The position numbers and the translations under genes were made by a program. From VRUE01 sp035548675 (GTDB lineage: Bacteria > Actinomycetota > Thermoleophilia > Solirubrobacterales > 70-9), in contig DASZSJ010000049.1 in assembly GCA_035548675.1 (NCBI GenBank), forward strand, positions 1-21,012: a stretch of 21,012 nucleotides of DNA. The letters run 5' to 3'. Shown here one piece after another: positions 10,815 through 16,844 of this stretch. The notes below the pieces were generated by a model. That model did no database searches. It was given only the letters and a program-made list of their open reading frames with translations, and was not told the origin of the DNA. Each line of letters starts with the position of its first letter. The first letter of the stretch is position 1.

Positions 10815-12031
10815 GGGTGGGGACGCCGGACGTCGCGGCGCCCGAGGACGCCGGCGCCGAGATCGCTTCGCCGCGCGACATGCTGCGGCGCTTCGTCCAG
10901 GGGGATCTCGCCTCGCTGCGGGTGATCCTCGCGATCGCCCTGATCTGGATCATCTTCGACCTCCAGAACGATCGCTTCCTCTCCGCCACCAACCTCACCA
11001 ATCTCTTCCTCCAGATCACCGCCGTCGGGCTGATCTCGGTGGGCGTCGTGATGGCGCTGCTGATCGGCGAGATCGACCTCTCGGTGGGCGCGGTCAGCGG
11101 GCTGGCGGCGGCGGTGATGGCGGTGCTCAACGTCAAACAGGGTTGGGATCCGGCGCTGGCGATCGCCGCCGGCGTGGCGACGGGGGCGGCGATCGGGCTG
11201 CTGCAGGGACTGCTCTTCACCCGCTTCCGCATTCCCTCCTTCGTCGTCACCCTGGCCGGTTTGCTCACCTGGCAGGGAGCGCTGCTGCTCGTGCTCGGCC
11301 AGACCGGCACGGTCAACCTCAGCAACTCGGGCGTCACCGACCTCGCCAACACCTTCTACGGCCCGGCGGTCGGCTGGATCTTCGCCGCGGTCGCGATCAC
11401 CGCCTTCGCCCTGGTCACGCTGGGCGGCCACAGGCGCCGCGTCGCCGCCGGGGTGACGACCGAGCCGCTGCCGCTGCTGCTGGTGCGGATCGCCGTCGTC
11501 GCCGTGGTCGCGATCGTCTCGATCGCGGTCCTCAACTCCGACCGCGGCCTGCCGCTGGCGCTGCTGATCCTGCTCGCCTTCGTGATCGGCTTCCAGGTGC
11601 TGGCCACGCGCACCGTCTTCGGCCGCCACCTCTTCGCCGTCGGCGGCAACGCCGAGGCGGCGCGGCGGGCCGGTATCGGCGTCGACAGGATCCGCGTCAT
11701 CGCCTTCACTCTCTGCTCCTCGATGGCGGCGGTCGGCGGCATCCTCGCCGCCTCGCGCCTGCTCGCCGTCAATCAGAGCTCGGGCGGCAGCAACCTGCTG
11801 CTGGAAGCGATCGCCGGCCCGGTGATCGCCGGCACCAGCCTCTTCGGCGGCCGCGGCTCGGTCTGGTCGGCTCTGCTCGGCGCCGTCGTGATCGGCTCGA
11901 TCGCCAACGGCATGAACCTGCTGGCGCTCGAATCCTCGGTCAAGTACATGATCACCGGTGGCGTGCTGCTGGCGGCGGTGATCGTCGACGCGGTCGCTCG
12001 CTCGCGCCGCCAGGCCGAGGGCCGCGTCTAG
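10811..12031 (+). CDS. sugar ABC transporter permease (XylH/RbsC-like)
   Basis: A 406-residue integral membrane protein of the BPD_transp_2 family, with about ten hydrophobic segments after a 45-residue cytoplasmic N-terminus. Family hallmarks are the stretch GEIDLSVGAVSGLAAA (about residues 86-101), FRIPSFVVTLAGLLTWQG, and GRHLFAVGGNAEAARRAGI, the loop that contacts the ATPase. An extra hydrophilic piece around residue 210 (GGHRRRVAAGVTTEP) resembles the longer XylH proteins rather than RbsC. It completes the lipoprotein-ATPase-permease set. ATG 10811 overlaps the stop of the mini-cistron upstream. The TAG at 12029-12031 lies within the left end of a MITE-like repeat. Confidence 0.92.
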   Translation: MRVGTPDVAAPEDAGAEIASPRDMLRRFVQGDLASLRVILAIALIWIIFDLQNDRFLSATNLTNLFLQITAVGLISVGVVMALLIGEIDLSVGAVSGLAAAVMAVLNVKQGWDPALAIAAGVATGAAIGLLQGLLFTRFRIPSFVVTLAGLLTWQGALLLVLGQTGTVNLSNSGVTDLANTFYGPAVGWIFAAVAITAFALVTLGGHRRRVAAGVTTEPLPLLLVRIAVVAVVAIVSIAVLNSDRGLPLALLILLAFVIGFQVLATRTVFGRHLFAVGGNAEAARRAGIGVDRIRVIAFTLCSSMAAVGGILAASRLLAVNQSSGGSNLLLEAIAGPVIAGTSLFGGRGSVWSALLGAVVIGSIANGMNLLALESSVKYMITGGVLLAAVIVDAVARSRRQAEGRV

Positions 12032-12117
12032 ACGATTGATTCCACGGAGTCCCGTGAACAAGGGACCCAGGAAGAGGCCGAAGCCAACAGACAGGCGACC
12101 TTGGGCGAGCCCGCGGC

Positions 12118-12167
12118 GCCGAGTGTTCGATCGACCCACATATACGGTGGCAAATCGAACACTCGGC
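12118..12167. repeat. inverted repeat with 14-bp perfect arms
   Basis: GCCGAGTGTTCGAT (12118-12131) pairs with ATCGAACACTCGGC (12154-12167). The 22-nt centre can form an inner CCAC/GTGG stem around ATATACG. Confidence 0.85.
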
Positions 12168-12200
12168 CCCAAGCGGGCCGCGCGCGGCCCGCTTGGGGCC
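12165..12200. terminator. 36-bp perfect palindrome, possible bidirectional terminator
   Basis: Each half is 18 bases (12165-12182 and 12183-12200) and the two are exact reverse complements with no spacer; the halves begin GGCCCCAAGCGGG. It lies between the convergent permease and ROK genes. Stability is very high, but there is no T-run, so a role as terminator is inferred from position. It overlaps the preceding hairpin by 3 bases. Confidence 0.5.
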
Positions 12201-12257
12201 GGAAGAGGTCTCGACTGCACGGCTGCCGCCGTGGAATCGATCGTCTAGCTCACCTAC

Positions 12258-12282
12258 CTCACCGCGTTCCGAACGCCGTGAG
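12258..12282. terminator. hairpin downstream of the ROK kinase gene
   Basis: CTCAC-C-GCGTTC pairs with GAACGC-C-GTGAG with one internal C-C mismatch. It begins 24 nt beyond the ROK gene stop (12307) on its transcript side. No T-run follows; a candidate terminator only. Confidence 0.4.
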
Positions 12283-12306
12283 ATAGATCCGGTCCCGCCG
12301 AGAGGC

Positions 12307-13266
12307 TCAGCCCTGGAAGAGGAGCGAGGCGCCGATCGCGCCGCCGAGGTCGCCGAGCGAGGCGACGCGGACCGCCGGTGGGCGCTCGTCGACGAAGAGG
12401 TGCTTGGACATCTCCGCCATCAGGGGTTCCATATAGCGGTCGCCGAAGCGGACGCCGAGGCCGCCGCCGACGATCACCGCCTCGGGGTCGAGCAGGTTGA
12501 CGGCGGAAGCGACGCCGGTGCCGAGCGCCTCGATCGCGCGCTCGATCAGCTTCTCGGCGAGTTGGTCGCCGTGGTCGAGCGCCCGCTCCCAGATGCCGCT
12601 GGTGAGGCGATCTTTGTCGTGTTTGTGCATCAGCTTGAAGAGGTCGGTCTTGTGCCCCTCTTCGTGTTGGCGCCGCGCCTCGGCTTCCATCGCCGAGCGC
12701 CCAGCGTAGGCCTCCATGCAGCCCTTGCGCCCGCAGGGGCACTTGGCGCCGCCGCGCTTGACGACCATGTGGCCGATCTCGCCGGCCGCGCCGCGGCCCA
12801 GCCAGGGCTTGCCGTCGAGGACGATGCCGCCGCCGACGCCGGTGCCCCAGAAGACGCCGATCAGGCTCTGGAACTCGCGCCCGGCGCCGAGGTGGAACTC
12901 GGCTTCGGTCGCGACCTGGACGTCGTTGCCGATGCGGACCTCCACGCCCAGCGCCTCGGAGAGCGTCTCGCCGAGCGGGAAGCTGCCCTCCCAGCCGGGC
13001 AGGTTGCGGGCGCCGCTGACTACGCCGGTCCTGCCGTCGGCGTCGCCGGGCGAGCCGACGCCGACGCCCTGCAGGTCCCCTGGCTCGACGCCAGCCGCTG
13101 TCGCGGCCTCGCGCAGTGCCCCGGCCATCGCCGCCGCCACGTCGGCTGGCCCGCCGGAGGTCGGAGTGGGCTGGCGCGCCTCGCCGCTGACCTTGCCAGC
13201 CGCGTCGACGATCGCCGTCTGGATCTTCGTCCCGCCCAGGTCGATGCCCCCCCGCAACTCAGCCAC
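12307..13266 (-). CDS. ROK-family sugar kinase (glucokinase-like)
   Basis: A 319-residue cytoplasmic kinase. The ATP phosphate loop DLGGTK is at 9-14, catalytic Asp115 in GND, and second phosphate motif GTGVGGG at 141-147. The ROK zinc site is complete, with H166 in EIGH and C176, C178, C183 in CPCGRKGC followed by MEAYAG. Many such proteins phosphorylate glucose with ATP; other hexoses are possible. There is no DNA-binding N-terminus, so this is an enzyme rather than a ROK repressor. GTG 13266 is preceded by TAGACT-GCGGGC, a leaderless-type promoter. It converges on the sugar transporter operon, so it may act on the imported sugar; that link is inference from position. Confidence 0.92.
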   Translation of the reverse strand: MAELRGGIDLGGTKIQTAIVDAAGKVSGEARQPTPTSGGPADVAAAMAGALREAATAAGVEPGDLQGVGVGSPGDADGRTGVVSGARNLPGWEGSFPLGETLSEALGVEVRIGNDVQVATEAEFHLGAGREFQSLIGVFWGTGVGGGIVLDGKPWLGRGAAGEIGHMVVKRGGAKCPCGRKGCMEAYAGRSAMEAEARRQHEEGHKTDLFKLMHKHDKDRLTSGIWERALDHGDQLAEKLIERAIEALGTGVASAVNLLDPEAVIVGGGLGVRFGDRYMEPLMAEMSKHLFVDERPPAVRVASLGDLGGAIGASLLFQG

Positions 13267-13272
13267 GCCCGC

Positions 13273-13278
13273 AGTCTA
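13273..13278 (-). promoter_or_regulatory. candidate -10 box of the ROK kinase gene (leaderless type)
   Basis: On the minus strand TAGACT is followed by GCGGGC and GTGGC. This 6-nt spacer and the start context are the same as for the thioredoxin gene at 3964. Confidence 0.5.
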
Positions 13279-13289
13279 TGGGGCCGACA

Positions 13290-13344
13290 GGGGCCGACGG
13301 GCCGAAAACGTGACATATAGACACGTTTTAGGCCCATCGGCCCC
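13290..13344 (+). repeat. palindromic repeat family 2, copy D
   Basis: Two 23-nt arms (13290-13312 and 13322-13344) are complementary at 21 positions around the 9-nt centre ACATATAGA; each arm ends at the centre with ACGTG/CACGT. It lies in the divergent region between the ROK kinase and acyltransferase genes. A 52-nt comparison with copy E (20617) shows 46 identical positions. Confidence 0.88.
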
Positions 13345-13366
13345 GTTGTTGGCGGTGGGGGTCTCG

Positions 13367-13372
13367 TAGGGT
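13367..13372 (+). promoter_or_regulatory. candidate -10 box of the acyltransferase gene
   Basis: TAGGGT ends 8 nt before ATG 13381, the short spacing seen at several genes here. Confidence 0.4.
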
Positions 13373-13380
13373 GGAGTGGT

Positions 13381-13965
13381 ATGGATGGGGTTGGGCAGGC
13401 GGGGTGGCGGGTTTGGTGGGCGAAGCGGCGCTGGTATGAGCGCAACCGGCGGCTCACCCGACGCTGGCGGTTGGCCCGGCACGCCGCGCGCGCGGGCTTC
13501 TACGTGCGCGAGCCGTTTGAGGGCGAGATCCTCGAGGCGCTCGACGAGGGCCGGCTGCGGATCGGCGAAGGGACGCTGCTCGAGCCCGGTTGCTGGTTGA
13601 CGCTGGCGCCGGGGGCGCGGATCACGATCGGCGCCGACTGCTTCCTCAACCGCAACACGATGCTGGCCGCGCTCGAGTCGATCGAGATCGGCGACCACAC
13701 GATGTTCGCCAACGGCTGCTTCGTCGGCGACTCGGCGCACCGCTTCGATGACCCGGAGACCCCGATCACCCAGCAGGGCTTCACCGCCGAGGGACCGGTG
13801 AAGATTGGCTCTAACTGCTGGTTCGGCGTCAACTGCGTCGTCACCGGCGGCGTCACGGTCGGCGACCGCGTCGTCGTCGGCGCCAACTCGGTTGTGACCC
13901 GAGACCTTGCACCGGGCACTGTGGCCGCCGGCGCTCCCGCCGTCCCCCTCAGGCGAGACGACTGA
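13381..13965 (+). CDS. left-handed beta-helix acyltransferase (hexapeptide repeat)
   Basis: A 194-residue protein. Residues about 1-40 are basic and Trp/Arg-rich. The rest shows hexapeptide-type turns: IGEGTLLEPGCWLTLAPGARITIGADCFLNRNTMLAA, IEIGDHTMFANGCFVGDS, then VKIGSNCWFGVNCVVTGGVTVGDRVVVGANSVVTRDLAPGTVAAGAPAV. The AH-R-F-x-D-P segment after GDS supplies a His in the place of the catalytic His of galactoside/maltose-type O-acetyltransferases. The acceptor is unknown; sugar or cell-surface glycan acetylation is typical of the family. It starts at ATG 13381 behind a TAGGGT box and stands alone. The overall call is firm, the substrate is not. Confidence 0.82.
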   Translation: MDGVGQAGWRVWWAKRRWYERNRRLTRRWRLARHAARAGFYVREPFEGEILEALDEGRLRIGEGTLLEPGCWLTLAPGARITIGADCFLNRNTMLAALESIEIGDHTMFANGCFVGDSAHRFDDPETPITQQGFTAEGPVKIGSNCWFGVNCVVTGGVTVGDRVVVGANSVVTRDLAPGTVAAGAPAVPLRRDD

Positions 13966-13982
13966 TCCTTTGCGCCGGCTCG

Positions 13983-14051
13983 GGCGTGCCTGACTTTAAA
14001 CGACGTGTCAGTCCTGAAGGCCCATAGACCACCAGTGGGGTCAGGCACGCC
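13983..14051. repeat. inverted repeat with 12-bp perfect arms
   Basis: GGCGTGCCTGAC (13983-13994) and GTCAGGCACGCC (14040-14051) flank 45 nt that also holds a partial GTGTCAG echo at 14005-14011. It fills most of the 170-bp gap before panC. The core GTGCCTGAC/GTCAGGCAC resembles REP sequences described in other bacteria, but that is recall, not comparison. Confidence 0.75.
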
Positions 14052-14103
14052 AGGGCGCTCTCGAATGTGACGAAATCCGCGCAAACTGTCGCGAGAGCGT
14101 GCC

Positions 14104-14109
14104 TATAAT
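14104..14109 (+). promoter_or_regulatory. candidate -10 box of the pan operon
   Basis: TATAAT, the full consensus, stands 26 nt before ATG 14136. No good -35 box is at the expected distance. Unlike the other promoters here it would give a leader of about 20 nt. Confidence 0.5.
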
Positions 14110-14135
14110 CCAAAGACGGCCGTGACCCGAAGGGC

Positions 14136-15035
14136 ATGGACCCAATGGACCTTCTCGTCGATCACCCACGCGCAAAAGGCGAAGTGACGCTGCTCCGCGA
14201 CAAGGGCGCGCTGCGCGCTGCGCTGGCGCCGCTGCGACGGGAGGGGGACTCGATCGGCTTGGTGCCGACGATGGGCTACCTGCACGAGGGGCATCTCTCG
14301 CTGCTGCGTGCGGCGCGGGCCGAGTGCGACGCGGTCGTGATGAGCCTCTTCGTCAACCCGACCCAGTTCGGCCCGGAGGAGGACCTCGACCGCTACCCGC
14401 GCAACGAGGCGCGGGACCTGCGCCTCGCCGCCGAGGCCGGCGCCGACTATGTCTATGCCCCTTCGGCCGAGGACGTCTACCCGCCGGGCTTCGCCACCCA
14501 CGTCGCGGTCGAGGGCCAGCTGACCGGGGTTCTCGACGGCGACCCCGCCCGCCGCGGCCCCGAACACTTCCGCGGCGTCACCACCGTCGTCGCCAAGCTC
14601 TTCAACAGCGTCCAGCCCGACGTCGCCTACTTCGGCCAGAAGGACGCGCAGCAGGCCGCCGTCATCCGCCGCATGGTCCGCGACCTCGACTTTCCCCTGC
14701 GGATCGAGGTGCTGCCGATCGTGCGCGAGCCCGACGGCCTGGCGATGAGCTCGCGCAACGCCTACCTCGACGCCAGCGCCCGCGAGCAGGCGACCGCCCT
14801 GTCGGCGGCCCTGCGTAGCGCCGAGACGGTCGCCCGCGCCGAGGGACTCGCCGCCGGGATCGCCGCCGCCCGCGCCGAGCTGGGCGCCGCCGGGATCGAG
14901 CCCGAGTACCTCGAGGCGCGCGACCCCGAAGACCTTTCACCCGTCACCGCGCTGGGCGACCGGCCGGTGCTGATCGCGGTCGCCGCCCCGGTGGGCGACG
15001 CTCGCCTGATCGACAACGTCCTGATCCGACCTTGA
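14136..15035 (+). CDS. panC: pantothenate synthetase (pantoate-beta-alanine ligase)
   Basis: A 299-residue cytoplasmic ligase joining pantoate and beta-alanine with ATP in vitamin B5 synthesis. The nucleotide-binding signature PTMGYLHEGH is at 44-53, followed by SLFVNPTQFGP, the pantoate-site region YFGQKDAQQ and the KMSKS-like MSSRNAYL. Length is normal, with about 15 extra N-terminal residues if ATG 14136 is used; ATG 14145 is also possible. It is the first gene of panC-panD-panB, behind a TATAAT box. Confidence 0.95.
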   Translation: MDPMDLLVDHPRAKGEVTLLRDKGALRAALAPLRREGDSIGLVPTMGYLHEGHLSLLRAARAECDAVVMSLFVNPTQFGPEEDLDRYPRNEARDLRLAAEAGADYVYAPSAEDVYPPGFATHVAVEGQLTGVLDGDPARRGPEHFRGVTTVVAKLFNSVQPDVAYFGQKDAQQAAVIRRMVRDLDFPLRIEVLPIVREPDGLAMSSRNAYLDASAREQATALSAALRSAETVARAEGLAAGIAAARAELGAAGIEPEYLEARDPEDLSPVTALGDRPVLIAVAAPVGDARLIDNVLIRP

Positions 15036-15070
15036 AGGCTTCAACTCGACATACCTGACACGGAGGCGCA

Positions 15071-15484
15071 ATGCAGAGGCAGATGCTCAAGTCCAAGATC
15101 CACCGCGCGACGGTCACCGACTGCGACGTCGATTACATCGGCAGCATCACGGTCGACACCGAGCTGATGGCGGCGGCGGACCTGATCACCAACGAGCAGG
15201 TCCACGTCTGGGACATCGACAACGGCGCCCGCTTCGTCACCTACGTGATCGACGGCGAGCCCGGCTCGCGCACGATGCAGGTCAACGGCGCCGCCGCCCA
15301 CCTGACCCGGCCCGGTCACAAGATCATCGTCGCCTCCTTCGGCGCCTACGACGAGGTGGACCTCGAGGCCTACTCGCCGGTCGTCGTCCACGTCGACGAC
15401 GAGAACGAGATCGTCGCTGTCGACAGCCATCCCGAGGTGCTGCTCGCCGAACCGGCCCACGCCTCCGACGCGGAGATGGCGTAG
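15071..15484 (+). CDS. panD: aspartate 1-decarboxylase
   Basis: A 137-residue pyruvoyl enzyme that makes beta-alanine from aspartate for PanC. The proenzyme self-cleaves between Gly24 and Ser25 (YIGSIT), placed as in the Escherichia coli protein. Other family residues present are K9-I-H-R-A-T, NGAAAHL and the GDxVII-like PGHKIIVASFG. The start at 15071 has GGAGG 5 nt upstream. The last 20 residues are an acidic, Ala-rich tail. Its TAG overlaps the GTG of mini-cistron 2 (TAGTG). Confidence 0.95.
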   Translation: MQRQMLKSKIHRATVTDCDVDYIGSITVDTELMAAADLITNEQVHVWDIDNGARFVTYVIDGEPGSRTMQVNGAAAHLTRPGHKIIVASFGAYDEVDLEAYSPVVVHVDDENEIVAVDSHPEVLLAEPAHASDAEMA

Positions 15485-15564
15485 TGAACGCGCCGGTCGT
15501 CACGGTGATTGCCGGTCGTTCGAGTCGGTGGCGACCGGCGCCTGAACGAGAGGTCGTGCGATGA
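15484..15564 (+). CDS. 26-codon coupled mini-cistron, copy 2
   Basis: GTG at 15484 shares its first G with the panD TAG stop, and the TGA at 15562-15564 overlaps the panB ATG (15561). The peptide begins M-N-A-P-V-V-T-V-I-A-G-R-S and ends E-R-E-V-V-R. Length, overlaps and sequence match the cistron at 10734. GAGAGG within it can serve as the panB ribosome site. Whether the peptide is made is unknown. Confidence 0.55.
   Translation: MNAPVVTVIAGRSSRWRPAPEREVVR
15495..15539 (+). promoter_or_regulatory. tandem hairpins within mini-cistron 2
   Basis: Hairpin 1: GGTCG (15495-15499) and TGATT (15506-15510) pair mainly by G-U around TCACGG. Hairpin 2: GCCGGTCG (15511-15518) and CGACCGGC (15532-15539) are perfectly complementary around a 13-nt loop starting TTCGAGTC. 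Compared with copy 1, the closing pair changes from T-A to G-C, a compensatory change. Confidence 0.5.
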
Positions 15565-16496
15565 GCTCCGGCGCCCGCTCACATACCGCGCCCCCGCCCA
15601 CCGACCGGCCGCCGGTCAGCCTGCCCCGCCTGGCCGAGATGAAGGCCCAGGGCGAACCGATCGTGATGGTGACGGCCTATGACTTCCCCTCGGCGAAGGT
15701 GGCCGAGGAGGCTGGCGTCGACGTCGTCCTGGTCGGCGACTCGGCCGCCAACGTCGTGCTCGGCCACAGCGGCACCGAGGCGGTGACGATGGAGGAGATG
15801 CTGGTCCTCGGCAAGGCCGTGCGCCGGGGCCTGAAGACCCCGCTGATGGTCGGCGACATGCCCAAGGGCAGCTACGAGGCGAGCAACGAGGTCGCGGTCG
15901 AAAACGCGATGCGCCTGGTCAAGGAGACCGGCTGCCAGACGGTGAAGCTGGAGGCGGGGGGGATCTCGGTCGAGCGCGCCCGCGCGATCGTCCGCGCCGG
16001 CATCCCGGTGATGGGCCACGTCGGCCTCACCCCGCAGACCGCGACCGCGCTCGGCGGCTACAAGGCGCAGGGGAAGACCGCCCGCGCGGCGATCAAGCTC
16101 TGCGAGGAAGCGCTGGCGCTCGAGGCGGCCGGTTGCTTCGCGATCGTCTTCGAGGCCGTTCCCGCCGCGGTCACCGAGGCGGTGGCGGCAAAGCTCGAGG
16201 TCCCGATCATCGGCATCGGCGCCGGCCCGGCCGCTGCGGGGCAGGTCCTCGTCTTCCACGACCTGCTCGGCATCACCACCGGCCGCATGGCCAAATTCGT
16301 CAAGCAATACGCCAACGTCCACGCCGAGATGGTGGACGGGATGAAGCGCTTCGCCGACGAGGTCCGCACCGCCCACTTCCCCGAACCCGACCACGTCTAC
16401 TCGATCGAGCCCGCTGAGCTGACTGTGCTGCGGCACTACCTCGACCAGGAGAGCCTGACCTCGGCCAAGGCCTGGGACTGGGAGCCGCTGCCCTAA
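15561..16496 (+). CDS. panB: 3-methyl-2-oxobutanoate hydroxymethyltransferase
   Basis: A 311-residue cytoplasmic enzyme that makes ketopantoate from ketoisovalerate and methylenetetrahydrofolate, the first committed step to pantothenate. Family motifs are VTAYDFPSAKVAEEAGVDVVLVGDS (metal ligand in GDS), the MLVLGKAVRRG helix, KLEAGG, MGHVGLTPQ, FEAVPAAV (catalytic Glu), IGIGAGPAAAGQVLVFHDLLG and KFVKQYANV. Residues 1-22 are a Pro/Thr-rich lead not found in most PanB proteins. The ATG overlaps the mini-cistron stop, suggesting coupling. Confidence 0.95.
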   Translation: MSSGARSHTAPPPTDRPPVSLPRLAEMKAQGEPIVMVTAYDFPSAKVAEEAGVDVVLVGDSAANVVLGHSGTEAVTMEEMLVLGKAVRRGLKTPLMVGDMPKGSYEASNEVAVENAMRLVKETGCQTVKLEAGGISVERARAIVRAGIPVMGHVGLTPQTATALGGYKAQGKTARAAIKLCEEALALEAAGCFAIVFEAVPAAVTEAVAAKLEVPIIGIGAGPAAAGQVLVFHDLLGITTGRMAKFVKQYANVHAEMVDGMKRFADEVRTAHFPEPDHVYSIEPAELTVLRHYLDQESLTSAKAWDWEPLP

Positions 16497-16515
16497 CCCG
16501 CCCCGCCGGAATCCG

Positions 16516-16569
16516 CCGCTGACTTCGCCTTTGTCACCCCGTATGCCCCGCTTTCCGCGAAGTCAGCGG
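16516..16569 (+). repeat. palindromic repeat family 1, solo copy C
   Basis: Arms CCGCTGACTTCGC (16516-16528) and GCGAAGTCAGCGG (16557-16569) are perfectly complementary over 13 bp around a 28-nt centre with ACCCCGTATGCCCC. It is the best-preserved copy. It lies between the panB stop and the candidate fmdB promoter and could also terminate the pan operon. Confidence 0.9.
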
Positions 16570-16571
16570 TC

Positions 16572-16577
16572 TACGAT
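16572..16577 (+). promoter_or_regulatory. candidate -10 box of the fmdB gene
   Basis: TACGAT, 9 nt before ATG 16587 and immediately after repeat C. The repeat would cover the -35 region. Confidence 0.4.
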
Positions 16578-16586
16578 GGCGGGTGG

Positions 16587-16844
16587 ATGCCCGTCTACGA
16601 GTTCGAGTGCGAGGAGTGCGGGGAGCGCTTCGAGGAGTTGACCGCGAGTGAGACCCGCAGCCTCGCCTGCCCCGTCTGCGGATCGGATCGGACCAGGCGG
16701 CTGCTCTCGCCGGTGTCCCCGGCGGGGCGCCAGCCGCGTGGCGCTCGCGTGCGCTCCGAGGAGGCACGCCGCGGCGAGCGCGAAGCGGCGCGCTCCGAGC
16801 GACTCGCCGCGACCAAGCGCAAACGCGCCGCGGGGGGACGCTGA
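16587..16844 (+). CDS. FmdB-family zinc ribbon protein
   Basis: An 85-residue protein that begins like FmdB-type regulators (MPVYEFECEECGERFE) with two CxxC pairs, C8/C11 and C28/C31 (CPVCG), enough for one zinc. The second half is low-complexity, rich in Arg, Glu and Ala, and probably disordered or nucleic-acid binding. The role of such proteins is poorly known; the name comes from a proposed regulator of formamidase. Its TGA overlaps the ATG of the uracil-DNA glycosylase gene (TGATG), so it may be a partner or co-regulated factor. Confidence 0.85.
   Translation: MPVYEFECEECGERFEELTASETRSLACPVCGSDRTRRLLSPVSPAGRQPRGARVRSEEARRGEREAARSERLAATKRKRAAGGR

Larger units (their letters stand above)
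12028..12248. mobile_element. 221-bp MITE-like unit with 20-bp inverted ends
   Basis: The left end CTAGACGATTGATTCCACGG (12028-12047) and the right end (12229-12248) are reverse complements at 19 of 20 positions. Both outer edges are CTAG, which could be a 4-bp target duplication. Inside are a small hairpin (12049-12066), a 14-bp-arm hairpin (12118-12167) and a 36-bp palindrome (12165-12200). No believable gene lies in it. The permease stop codon is in the left end. A complex 3'-UTR with terminators is the alternative reading. Confidence 0.5.

Noticed and set aside
12118..12167. Assigning the 12118 hairpin to palindrome family 2 because of its ATATA centre and GTGTTCGA arms
   Set aside because: Only the short centre is alike; the arms differ and the GTG/CAC order around the centre is reversed.
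12036..12248. 70-codon plus-strand frame after the permease gene
   Set aside because: It consists of the inverted ends and palindromes of the MITE-like unit, has no ribosome site, and gives an Arg/Pro-rich product without a recognisable pattern.
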